Assembly (NCBI GenBank): GCA_021812865.1
Contig: JAKAMP010000115.1
Location: forward strand, 1 to 7,798
Length of the DNA: 7,798 bases
Origin: Bacteroidota bacterium
GTDB taxonomy: Bacteria > Bacteroidota > Bacteroidia > Bacteroidales > JAAYUG01
Reading direction: 5' to 3'
Shown here: in pieces, positions 1 to 6,889 of the stretch
How positions within the stretch are numbered: position 1 is the stretch's first letter
Layout: the number at the start of each line of letters is the position of its first letter
Notes under the pieces: generated by a model
Told to the model about the DNA's origin: nothing
What the model saw: the letters and a program-made list of their open reading frames with translations, nothing else
Databases searched by the model: none
Program-made: the position numbers and the translations under genes

Positions 1-1
1 A

Positions 2-2893
2 CTGCACAGCGAAGAATATAGCCATCAGGTCAAACTAAGACTTGCAAAACTTGACAGGGAGGATCATTTATTCTTCGAAACAGCCCATCTCGCAAAAGAC
101 GAAACTCTACTGCAGTTTGAGATTAACAGCAAAGTGATTGAATTTGAAGGGCGACGGATCATCCTGAGTATATACAGGGATGTGACCGGCAAAAAAAAGA
201 GTGAAATTGCCCTTCGTGAAAGCGAAGAAAAGTTCCGCAGCATTTTCGAAAACCATGCTGCTGTGAAATTGCTCATTGATCCGGTAAACGGGAACATTTC
301 CGATGCCAATGAGGCAGCGGCAATATATTATGGTTGGTCACGCGATGAATTGAAAACGATGAACCTGAAAGATATCAATTATGCTTCCCAACATCTGATC
401 AATGAAAGGATCGATCTGATCAGAAACGGCAACCAGAACAGGTTTGAATTACAACATCGCATGAAGAATGGTGTAATCCGAGATGTGGAAACTTTCAGCA
501 GCTCAATTGAAATATCCGGCAAAACCTTGCTTCACTCGATTGTACATGATATCACCGACAGGAAAAAAGCTGAAAATGCATTACGTGAAAGTGAATTATT
601 CTTCAAGGAATCGCAGAAGGCAGCATTCATTGGCTCTTACAAATTCGATCTTGTAAACAATCACTGGAATTCATCGGAAGTACTTGATGAGATCATGGGG
701 ATAAATCAAAGCTATGACAGAAGTCTGGATGGCTGGCTCGGCCTTATTCATCCCGATGACAGGAACATGATGGATCAGTATTTCAAACTTGAAGTTGTTG
801 GTCAGAAACAAAGCTTCAACAAGGAATACCGCATTATTCGCCAGTCTGATCAAAGCATCCGATGGGTGCTTGGGTTAGGAAATCTGACAATGGATGACAA
901 TGGAAATGTAATAGTCATGACTGGAACCATCCAGGATGTAACTGAAAGAAGAAGAACGCAGGAAATCATTGCCCAAAACGAGCAGCGACTTTCCATCGTT
1001 ATCAACAATACCACCGATATGCTCACCCTGCTTAAGGTGGAACCCGATAAAACCCTGAAATACGAAACTGTAAATAAAACATACCTGTTTGCCGGGCGCT
1101 CGCAGAATTACAGTCTTTCTGAAAACGATTTCACAGGCAGGAATGCAGAAGAAGTGATGAGGAATGTTTTGAAATTCGATGCAGAAATAGTGCGCCAGGA
1201 AATTCTGCATCTTTTGAAGGTTGCTGATTCCGGAATTCCCGAAAACTTTGAAAGGATCATCCCCACACCGGCAGGCAACGTATACCTTGATACCAATCTG
1301 ATTCCGGTATTAAATGCCGATGGGAAATGTACGCATATTCTCTGGTCATCGCGCGACATTACAGATCGCAGAAAGAATGAAATTGACCTCCAGGAAAGCA
1401 ATGAACTGAATAAATCGCTTCTGTTGACCATACCTTTTGGCATGGACATAGTCGATGAGGAAGGAATGGTGGTATTCCAGAGCTCGAACCTGGAACAAAC
1501 GCTGGGAATGAGCGCCATTGGGAAAAAATGCTGGGAAGTATACCGGGACGATAAAACCCAGTGTAAGGATTGTCCTTTGAAAAAAGGCATAAGGCTTGGT
1601 GAAACAGGCATTTATGAAACCGACGGGATACTTGGCGGAAGAACCTTCCAGATCAGCCGTACAGGTATGCTATTCAAAGGCAGAAAGGCCTTATTGAAGA
1701 TTTTCCAGGACATTTCTGAAAGGAAGCAGGGTGAAAAAGAATTGTTGTTTGCCAAGGAGAAGGCAGAAGAGAGCGACCGGCTAAAGACGGCCTTCCTGCA
1801 TAACATTTCCCATGAGATCCGCACACCCATGAATGCCATTATGGGATTCTCAGGACTGCTGAACAATCCTGAGCTTGCACCGGAGAAACGAGGCCATTTC
1901 ACCAACCTGATCATCCAAAACAGCGAGCAGTTGCTCTCCATCATCACCGACATCATCTCCATTGCCACCATCGATGCAGAACAGGAAAAGCTGTATGAAA
2001 AGGAATTCAACATCAATGCGTTAATCGGATTGATATACGATCAGTTTGAGTCCAGGGCGGAAAAACAGAATCTTGAATTGAGTTACCATACTCAATTGCC
2101 CAATGAACAGGATGTAATCAAAGCCGATCGCACGAAACTGGAAAGCATACTGGTTAATCTGGTTGGTAATGCTCTGAAATTCACCCATCAGGGCCATGTA
2201 AAGTTCGGATATACCCTAAAGGGAGATTTTCTTGAATTGTATGTGGAAGACAGCGGCATTGGCATTCCTTCCCACCTGCATAAAGAAATTTTTAAGCGGT
2301 TCCGCCAGGTGGAAATAGCCGCAAGCCGTCAGTATGGAGGATCCGGACTGGGACTCTCTATCTCCAAAGCATACGTGCAACTCATGGGGGGAAATATCTG
2401 GCTGATTTCAGAACCAGGTAAAGGATCCACTTTCTTTTTCACCATTCCATTCAGAAAAGCGGCTTCTGAAACGCCTTCAACATCCGTCCCGGCAATTTCT
2501 GCCGATGCAAAGTCCGAGAAAAAGAGAACCATTCTGATCGCTGAAGACGAGGATTCAAACTATCTGCTGGTAGAAGAAATGCTTGCAGATACAGGACACA
2601 ACCTCATCAGGGTAGTGAATGGCAAACAGGCTGTTGAAGCATGCCAGTCCGGAGCGGAAATTGACCTGGTGCTGATGGACATTAAAATGCCCGAGATGGA
2701 CGGACTGGAGGCTACCCGGCAGATCAAATCATTTATGCCTGGATTACCTGTCATAGCTCAATCGGCCTACTCCTTCCCTGAAGAAAAGAAAACTGCCATG
2801 GACGCCGGTTGCGATGCCTTCATTTCCAAACCTTTGAAGGCAGAGGAGCTGATGCACACCCTCGACCGGTTTATTCACAATATTGGAAAATAA
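2..2893 (+). CDS. Multi-PAS hybrid sensor histidine kinase, 5'-truncated by window edge
   Basis: The frame is open from base 2 to the TAA at 2891-2893, giving 963 visible residues. The first in-frame start-like codon (GTG at 134) is not the start, because residues 1-62 upstream of and across it read as the end of a PAS domain (closing motif RDVTGKKK). Four more PAS domains follow at about 75-187, 197-317 (PAS_3 type, with HPDDR and RWV), 325-458 and 472-576, most ending in a D[IV][TS][ED]RR/K-type motif. HisKA has the H-box HNISHEIRTP with phospho-His604. HATPase_c has the N-box around Asn723, G1 DSGIGIP (Asp750) and G2 GGSGLGLS (about 779-786). The C-terminal receiver (about 842-960) has acidic residues EDED, phospho-Asp893 in LMDIKMP, a Ser at the usual Thr position (Ser921) and Lys943. 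The kinase should autophosphorylate on His604 and pass phosphate to its own receiver. No membrane segment is visible, so the seen part is cytosolic. The fifth PAS carries a three-cysteine cluster. The output partner and ligands are unknown. Confidence 0.95.
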   Translation: MHSEEYSHQVKLRLAKLDREDHLFFETAHLAKDETLLQFEINSKVIEFEGRRIILSIYRDVTGKKKSEIALRESEEKFRSIFENHAAVKLLIDPVNGNISDANEAAAIYYGWSRDELKTMNLKDINYASQHLINERIDLIRNGNQNRFELQHRMKNGVIRDVETFSSSIEISGKTLLHSIVHDITDRKKAENALRESELFFKESQKAAFIGSYKFDLVNNHWNSSEVLDEIMGINQSYDRSLDGWLGLIHPDDRNMMDQYFKLEVVGQKQSFNKEYRIIRQSDQSIRWVLGLGNLTMDDNGNVIVMTGTIQDVTERRRTQEIIAQNEQRLSIVINNTTDMLTLLKVEPDKTLKYETVNKTYLFAGRSQNYSLSENDFTGRNAEEVMRNVLKFDAEIVRQEILHLLKVADSGIPENFERIIPTPAGNVYLDTNLIPVLNADGKCTHILWSSRDITDRRKNEIDLQESNELNKSLLLTIPFGMDIVDEEGMVVFQSSNLEQTLGMSAIGKKCWEVYRDDKTQCKDCPLKKGIRLGETGIYETDGILGGRTFQISRTGMLFKGRKALLKIFQDISERKQGEKELLFAKEKAEESDRLKTAFLHNISHEIRTPMNAIMGFSGLLNNPELAPEKRGHFTNLIIQNSEQLLSIITDIISIATIDAEQEKLYEKEFNINALIGLIYDQFESRAEKQNLELSYHTQLPNEQDVIKADRTKLESILVNLVGNALKFTHQGHVKFGYTLKGDFLELYVEDSGIGIPSHLHKEIFKRFRQVEIAASRQYGGSGLGLSISKAYVQLMGGNIWLISEPGKGSTFFFTIPFRKAASETPSTSVPAISADAKSEKKRTILIAEDEDSNYLLVEEMLADTGHNLIRVVNGKQAVEACQSGAEIDLVLMDIKMPEMDGLEATRQIKSFMPGLPVIAQSAYSFPEEKKTAMDAGCDAFISKPLKAEELMHTLDRFIHNIGK

Positions 2894-2959
2894 AGCATTC
2901 CCTGCTGAACAACCAGTGAAGTCCCCTGGGCACAAAGCTGCCCTGTGCTAAACAGCAAC

Positions 2960-2990
2960 GCCATAACACCTGGGGGTGTAATGGCTAATT
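2960..2990 (+). terminator. Hairpin after the kinase gene, probable terminator
   Basis: GCCAT-A-ACACC (2960-2970) pairs with GGTGT-A-ATGGC (2975-2985) around a TGGG loop. This gives ten pairs with one internal A-A mismatch. It is followed by TAATTTG, a weak T-containing tail. It begins 66 bases after the kinase stop codon. The stem is strong, but the tail is not a clean T-run, so an mRNA-stabilising or regulatory hairpin is also possible. Confidence 0.5.
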
Positions 2991-3076
2991 TGTATCCTAT
3001 ATTTTGGATAGAATAAGCTTTGGTCCCAGGTCATTCTTTCGCCCTGAATAATCCCTGATCGTTTTCCGGAGCACAG

Positions 3077-3139
3077 CATGAATCTCATCACAGGGTTTAC
3101 CCTATCACATTTACAGGGTTCCCTCCATGCAGATTCATG
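3077..3139. repeat. 9-base inverted repeat flanking the first direct-repeat copy
   Basis: CATGAATCT (3077-3085) and AGATTCATG (3131-3139) are perfect inverted copies separated by 45 bases. They enclose the first GGTTTACCCTAT copy, and the right arm abuts the second copy. They could form the base of a long RNA stem or be two half-sites of an operator. A perfect 9-base match at this distance can also occur by chance. Confidence 0.4.
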
Positions 3140-3150
3140 GTTTACCCTAT
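3094..3150. repeat. 12-base direct repeat GGTTTACCCTAT, two copies
   Basis: Exact copies lie at 3094-3105 and 3139-3150, 45 bases apart start to start, or about four helical turns. Copy 1 is preceded by AG, so it contains the near-palindrome AGGGT-TT-ACCCT (3092-3103). The second copy ends inside the ATGTAA/TTACAT dyad next to the promoter. Placement on one helix face upstream of a promoter suggests paired binding sites for a transcription factor; this is an inference. Confidence 0.55.
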
Positions 3151-3180
3151 GTAATCCCCTGTTACATGAGTATAGCTTTG
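3149..3180 (+). promoter_or_regulatory. Candidate promoter with operator dyad upstream of cheW
   Basis: TAGCTTTG at 3173-3180 matches exactly the Bacteroidota -7 consensus TAnnTTTG. No TTTG-type -33 element is seen at the expected spacing. That position is occupied instead by a perfect dyad ATGTAA-N7-TTACAT (3149-3167). A weak -33 covered by a dyad fits an activator-dependent or repressed promoter. Transcription would start near 3187, giving a leader of about 70 bases before the cheW ATG at 3257. The promoter likely serves cheW and the MCP gene. Confidence 0.5.
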
Positions 3181-3241
3181 TTATGGTATTTCGAAACAAC
3201 ATTTTTAAAATTAAATCAACCTAAAATCAACTTTGTTAATC

Positions 3242-3248
3242 AAGGAGG
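3242..3248 (+). promoter_or_regulatory. Strong ribosome binding site of cheW
   Basis: AAGGAGG ends eight bases before the ATG at 3257 and decides the start. The in-frame TTG at 3233 would place this Shine-Dalgarno sequence inside the coding region and is rejected. The site is much stronger than those of the other genes in the window. Confidence 0.8.
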
Positions 3249-3256
3249 AAAATAAA

Positions 3257-3754
3257 ATGAAGACAACAACCGACCAAAAAATCAACTCCTACCTGTCGTT
3301 CAGCCTGGGGGAGGAAGATTTTGCAGTAAATGTATCCTGTGTGCTGAACATACTCGAGATGAGCAGGATCACCAGAATTCCCCGGGCGCCGGAATACATG
3401 CTCGGAGTGATCAACCTGAGGGGAGAAGTGCTTCCTCTGGTTGACATGCACATCAAATTCGGCATGGAATCGGCCGAGATCGATTCAAACACCTGCATTC
3501 TTGTGATGGACCTGGTGCTGGACGGGGAAGAAATCAAGGTGGGAGCCTTGGTCGATTCGGTAAAGGAGGTGCACGAGATTCAGCCCGAAGATATCCTTCC
3601 TGCCCCTTCTATCGGATCGCGCTACCGCTCCGATGTGATCGAAGGCTTATACAAAAACAAAGAGGCCTTTATTATGATCCTCGACATGAACAAGATATTC
3701 ACCCTTGACGAGCTCTACGAAATAAAAGGTATGTCGGTTGAAAGCGAAAGCTGA
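3257..3754 (+). CDS. cheW: CheW-type chemotaxis coupling protein
   Basis: This 165-residue protein is a single CheW domain of normal length. Residues 11-30 form the first strands (YLSFSLGEEDFAVNVSCV). Residues 40-64 contain the family signature, with RIPRAPEYMLGVINLRGEVLP followed by LVDM; Arg55 in NLRG corresponds to the conserved Arg of the family. The second half (about 79-152) has ILVMDL, VGALVDSVKEV and the closing LDMNKIF strand. CheW proteins bridge receptor hairpin tips to the P5 domain of CheA in the cytoplasmic array. No CheA is encoded in the window. The ATG at 3257 follows a strong AAGGAGG. The gene lies 64 bases before the MCP gene on the same strand and is very probably co-transcribed with it, making that receptor its likely partner. 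Confidence 0.95.
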   Translation: MKTTTDQKINSYLSFSLGEEDFAVNVSCVLNILEMSRITRIPRAPEYMLGVINLRGEVLPLVDMHIKFGMESAEIDSNTCILVMDLVLDGEEIKVGALVDSVKEVHEIQPEDILPAPSIGSRYRSDVIEGLYKNKEAFIMILDMNKIFTLDELYEIKGMSVESES

Positions 3755-3780
3755 ACAGGCATTATCATTTGCCCCTAATT

Positions 3781-3794
3781 GAATAAAAATATTC
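3781..3794. repeat. AT-rich dyad between cheW and the MCP gene
   Basis: GAATA-AAAA-TATTC is a perfect 5-base dyad in the 64-base gap, starting 27 bases after the cheW stop and ending 24 bases before the MCP ATG. It may be a weak RNA hairpin or a protein site. No Shine-Dalgarno sequence is visible before the MCP start; the leader is simply A/T-rich. The dyad could be due to composition alone. Confidence 0.3.
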
Positions 3795-3818
3795 CATACC
3801 AAATAAAATTCTCAAGCC

Positions 3819-5552
3819 ATGAACTTTAAAAATTTCAAAATCGGAACGAAACTGGCGATAGCCTTTACCGTTCTAACCGTACTTGCCGTCGTTATCGGCG
3901 TAGTAGCCTATAACAGCATGGAAACCATGAAAACATCCCAGCAACGCATTGCGAAAGTGATTATCCCGGGAATCGAAGCCCTGGAAAACATCCAGTATGC
4001 CCAGGCAAAACTAAAAACCCAGGAGCTCGGCCTTATCAACCGGAGAATGACAGACAAGACCCTCAGGGAAAGTTTCTATGTAAAGGAAAAAGAAGCGTGG
4101 GACTCCGCTGAAGAATCATGGGCTGTATATTCCCCTGAAGAGAAAGAGGCTGAAGAGGCAGCGCTCTGGAAACAATTCACCGGGGAATGGAATCAATGGA
4201 AAGCTGACCATACGCAGATTATCAGCCTGGCAAAGCAGGAAGATCAGCTTCTTGCCTCAGGCGCTGCAATTGACGATCCCAAAATCGTAGATATCGATCA
4301 GAAATCACTCGATGCATTCACCATCGCCAGGAAGAGTTATGATTTTGCCAACGCTTCGCTGAACAAATTGGTTGACATTCAGATTACCGATGGAAACAGG
4401 CAGGAAGAGTTGGCTACAGCTGCTGCCAACGGCGCCATCCGGTTTCTTGTGATCATCCTGATTGCCAGCGTGGTGTTTTCGGTCCTCATCGCTTTATACA
4501 TTACGCGGCTCATTACCGCCCCCATGAACAAAGGCGTTACCTTTGCCAGGCAGATTGCCCAGGGAGATCTGACCGCAGCGCTGGAGATTGATCAGAAAGA
4601 TGAAGTAGGCGACCTGGCGAACGCTCTTTCAGAAATGGTTGAAAAAGTGAAGGAGATAGTGGTGCAAATCAGAAACGGCGCCGGGAACATTGCTGCGGCC
4701 AGCATGCAGATGAGCTCCGCTTCCCAGCAGATGTCGCAGGGCGCTACCGAGCAAGCCTCTTCCACCGAGGAGATTTCTTCATCCATGGAAGAAATGACAT
4801 CAAATATCCAGCAGAATACCGACAATGCCCAGCAGACTGAAAAAATATCCGTTTCAGCGTCACAGGGAGTGGAAAAAGTGGCCAATGCTTCAAAAGACAG
4901 CCTGACGTCCATTACAGAAATCGCTTCTAAGATATCAATCGTTAACGACATTGCCTTCCAGACCAATATCCTCGCCCTGAATGCCGCTGTAGAAGCTGCA
5001 AGAGCCGGCGAACACGGGAGAGGTTTTGCCGTAGTGGCCGCTGAAGTACGCAAACTGGCCGAAAGAAGCAAAGTAGCTGCAGATGAGATCGGGGTGCTTT
5101 CCAAATCGAGTGTGAAGGTTACCGAAGATGCAAAATCCCTGATGATGAATATCATTCCCGATATTGAAAAAACCTCCAAGCTGGTACAGGAAATCACTGC
5201 CTCGAGCATGGAACAGAATGCAGGCGCCGATCAGATCAACAGCGCTATTCAGCAACTGAATACAGTGACCCAGCAGAATGCCGCAGCTTCCGAAGAAATG
5301 GCCACCAGCGCCGAGGAACTTGCCAGCCAGGCCGATCAGCTCAAGGATATCGTATCGTACTTCAAAGTGGAGGATAACAGCTGGAATAACCAGCTAAAGC
5401 GGAAAAAAGTTGCCAACAATATCCATGTTGCCCATATGCAGAAAAAGACTAACGGATTCAATGGCAATCACAAGCCTGAAAAGAAGCAGGCAGGATTCAA
5501 GATCAACATGGAAGAGTCAACAGTGAATGATGAGGAATTCACTCAGATGTAA
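3819..5552 (+). CDS. Methyl-accepting chemotaxis protein (transmembrane receptor)
   Basis: This 577-residue protein has the classical layout. Transmembrane helix 1 is at about 11-31 and a helical periplasmic domain at about 34-205 fits the 4HB_MCP type. Transmembrane helix 2 is at about 206-228, HAMP at about 229-282 (Pro235 and DEVGDL), and the signalling domain at about 283-515. The hairpin tip is unmistakable (about 375-415, with [19 protein letters not shown] and [18 protein letters not shown]). Two segments match the methylation consensus: 313-322 (Glu317/318) and 488-497 (Glu492/493). It should sense a ligand in the periplasm and control a CheA kinase through CheW. The 60-residue C-terminal tail is basic then acidic and lacks an NWETF-type CheR-tethering pentapeptide. 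The ATG at 3819 begins [12 protein letters not shown], a typical MCP start, so the start is firm. cheW lies immediately upstream. The ligand cannot be told from the sequence. Confidence 0.96.
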   Translation: MNFKNFKIGTKLAIAFTVLTVLAVVIGVVAYNSMETMKTSQQRIAKVIIPGIEALENIQYAQAKLKTQELGLINRRMTDKTLRESFYVKEKEAWDSAEESWAVYSPEEKEAEEAALWKQFTGEWNQWKADHTQIISLAKQEDQLLASGAAIDDPKIVDIDQKSLDAFTIARKSYDFANASLNKLVDIQITDGNRQEELATAAANGAIRFLVIILIASVVFSVLIALYITRLITAPMNKGVTFARQIAQGDLTAALEIDQKDEVGDLANALSEMVEKVKEIVVQIRNGAGNIAAASMQMSSASQQMSQGATEQASSTEEISSSMEEMTSNIQQNTDNAQQTEKISVSASQGVEKVANASKDSLTSITEIASKISIVNDIAFQTNILALNAAVEAARAGEHGRGFAVVAAEVRKLAERSKVAADEIGVLSKSSVKVTEDAKSLMMNIIPDIEKTSKLVQEITASSMEQNAGADQINSAIQQLNTVTQQNAAASEEMATSAEELASQADQLKDIVSYFKVEDNSWNNQLKRKKVANNIHVAHMQKKTNGFNGNHKPEKKQAGFKINMEESTVNDEEFTQM

Positions 5553-5562
5553 ACCATAACCA

Positions 5563-5577
5563 CTGGCATTCTGCCAG
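5563..5577 (+). repeat. Short perfect hairpin after the MCP gene
   Basis: CTGGCA-TTC-TGCCAG forms a 6-base perfect stem with a 3-base loop starting 11 bases after the MCP stop. Its left arm, as CACTGGC (5561-5567), can instead pair with GCCAGTG (5597-5603) in the loop of the next hairpin, so the two pairings exclude each other. Confidence 0.5.
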
Positions 5578-5583
5578 ACTGCT

Positions 5584-5620
5584 AAACCGGGGAGCCGCCA
5601 GTGCGACCCCCCGGTTTCTA
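5584..5620 (+). terminator. Probable terminator of the cheW-MCP transcript
   Basis: AAACCGGGG (5584-5592) and CCCCGGTTT (5609-5617) form a 9-base perfect GC-rich stem with a 16-base loop, 32 bases after the MCP stop. The stem ends in TTT followed by CTATAAG, so the T-tract is short. The A-stem/T-stem ends make it potentially active in both directions. Separate control of the downstream porin is the likely consequence. Confidence 0.65.
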
Positions 5621-5671
5621 TAAGCAAGAGAGCCCGATAAGGATAAATGAATCTTTTTGGAAGAAATGAAT

Positions 5672-6829
5672 ATGAGAGCGCTCCACCTGCTACCGGTTTT
5701 TCTGATCTGGTCTATGGCCAGCGCTCATGCCCAGAATCCATCTCATCCCTGGACTTTTTCCACCTCCGTTACAGGCGATTTTATCCATGTTTTTTTTAAT
5801 GGCTCCAGGCAAAAAATAGCATATCTTGGAATGGAAGACCTGGTACTCACCCTAAGCACACAGAAAGCAAAATTATGGAAAGGCGGAACGCTCAAAGTGC
5901 ATGCCATCAATACCCATGGGTATGTACCTTCCGAAGAAATGACCCATGACATGCAGGTGTTTGACAACCTGGAAGCAGGCGATCATACTGGTTTTTTTGA
6001 ATTGGCCTATGAACAGAAACTGGGCCATTTCTTCCTGCTCATTGGACAGCACGACCTGAATTCGGATTTCATGTCGACCTTATATTGCAATTTATACGTG
6101 AACAGTTCTTTTGCGATCTCTCCCATTCTTCCGCTCAATGTTCCGGCTTCCATCTACCCTGTTACTGCTCCCTGTGTATATGCAAGATATGAAGCAGGAG
6201 ACAAATGGAAATTCCGGCTGGCCACCTATGCCGGAGATCCAGGAAATTTCAAGGACAGCAAATACAATCTTAACCTGGCCATTCACCCCAGAGAAGGGAA
6301 TCTCACCATAGGTGAGGCAGAATATGCGAACCTTACGGGATTTGAAATGGCAGGGGTGTTCAAAATCGGCGCTTATTACCATAGCGGAACGTATTATGCT
6401 GTAAACGACAGCAGCCAGGTTAAACACGGAGACTATGGCATGTATTTGCTTGCATCGAAGCGGCTTGCACCCTCGTTCAATGGCAAGGGCGAGGGATTGA
6501 ACGGATTTATCCAGGCCGGATTTGCGCCTGGCGACCGTAATATACTGAATTATTTTCTTGCTTCAGGAGTTAGGGCAAGAGGGTTTGCACAAAACAGGCT
6601 GCATGATGTATTCGGCATTGGCGTTTCCTGGATCGGACTCTCCCATAGATATTGTACTGCAATCCCTGATGCCTACTATTCAGAAACAGCAATTGAATTT
6701 ACCTATAAAATATCAGTAAACAATGATTACCTGATCCAGCCCGACTTCCAGTACCTGATTCATCCTGGAGCAAGCAGGCAATACCGCAATGCGCTTGCAG
6801 CGACCATGAGATTCAGCATTTCATTGTAG
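5672..6829 (+). CDS. OprB-like carbohydrate-selective outer-membrane porin
   Basis: This 385-residue protein starts with a signal peptide (MRALHLLPVFLIWSMASAHA, cut before Gln21). The mature part alternates hydrophobic and polar residues as in a beta-barrel. Family-like segments are GQHDLNSDFMSTLYCNLYVN (125-144) followed by SSF, AGDPGN (187-192), QAGFAPGDRN (281-290), and a C-terminal block ETAIEF...YLIQPDFQYLIHPG (338-366), which is the recognisable OprB ending; the chain closes with a strand MRFSISL. OprB porins let sugars diffuse across the outer membrane. The ATG at 5672 is chosen because GGAAG (5659-5663) lies eight bases upstream; ATG 5666 is equally in frame and would add two residues. 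Three cysteines (139, 168, 328) are somewhat unusual for a barrel. The gene follows the MCP terminator by about 50 bases. Substrate specificity is unknown. Confidence 0.87.
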   Translation: MRALHLLPVFLIWSMASAHAQNPSHPWTFSTSVTGDFIHVFFNGSRQKIAYLGMEDLVLTLSTQKAKLWKGGTLKVHAINTHGYVPSEEMTHDMQVFDNLEAGDHTGFFELAYEQKLGHFFLLIGQHDLNSDFMSTLYCNLYVNSSFAISPILPLNVPASIYPVTAPCVYARYEAGDKWKFRLATYAGDPGNFKDSKYNLNLAIHPREGNLTIGEAEYANLTGFEMAGVFKIGAYYHSGTYYAVNDSSQVKHGDYGMYLLASKRLAPSFNGKGEGLNGFIQAGFAPGDRNILNYFLASGVRARGFAQNRLHDVFGIGVSWIGLSHRYCTAIPDAYYSETAIEFTYKISVNNDYLIQPDFQYLIHPGASRQYRNALAATMRFSISL

Positions 6830-6889
6830 ATAGTATTTCGATGATGCTAGCGAGACTATTTTGTACTAATGCTTAACAAGGTTTGATTT

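Larger units (their letters stand above)
2894..3256. other. Non-coding regulatory region between kinase and cheW
   Basis: No convincing gene lies in these 363 bases on either strand; a minus-strand ORF here is rich in Arg, Cys and Tyr and resembles no family I know. The 5' part holds two hairpin-forming sequences: GGGCA/TGCCC at 2928-2943 and a longer one at 2960-2985. A small dyad TATCC/GGATA lies at 2993-3010. The 3' part (about 3077-3167) is dense in repeats: a 12-base direct repeat, a 9-base inverted repeat, a 6-base dyad and several AGGG/CCCT pairs. A -7-like promoter element and a strong ribosome binding site follow. The region reads as the end of one transcript and the control region of the next. 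Confidence 0.7.

Noticed and set aside
134..2893. Kinase gene starting at the GTG at 134
   Set aside because: Codons 2-133 are open in the same frame and encode the main part of a PAS domain continuous with the text after 134; the gene clearly begins before the window.
3086..3167. CRISPR-like or transposon-end interpretation of the repeats before cheW
   Set aside because: Only two 12-base copies exist, there is no repeat-spacer periodicity, no target-site duplication and no transposase or cas gene nearby.
2948..3202. 84-codon minus-strand ORF in the non-coding region
   Set aside because: Composition rich in Arg, Cys and Tyr, no recognisable motif, and it runs through the repeat and promoter region of cheW.
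3233..3256. TTG start at 3233 for cheW
   Set aside because: It would put the AAGGAGG ribosome binding site inside the gene and adds eight residues not seen in CheW proteins.
3763..3771. TATCATTTG as a -7 element for the MCP gene
   Set aside because: It has a three-base instead of two-base spacer and no -33 partner; co-transcription with cheW explains the gene better.
4592..5209. 205-codon minus-strand ORF within the MCP gene
   Set aside because: It is the antisense shadow of the Ala/Ser/Glu-rich helical MCP signalling domain; the plus-strand protein is an unambiguous family member.
6857..6885. TATTTTG and AAGGTTTG as a promoter for the stand-alone receiver gene
   Set aside because: Neither matches TAnnTTTG fully, the spacing between TTTG elements is too short, and transcription would start at about the ATG itself.
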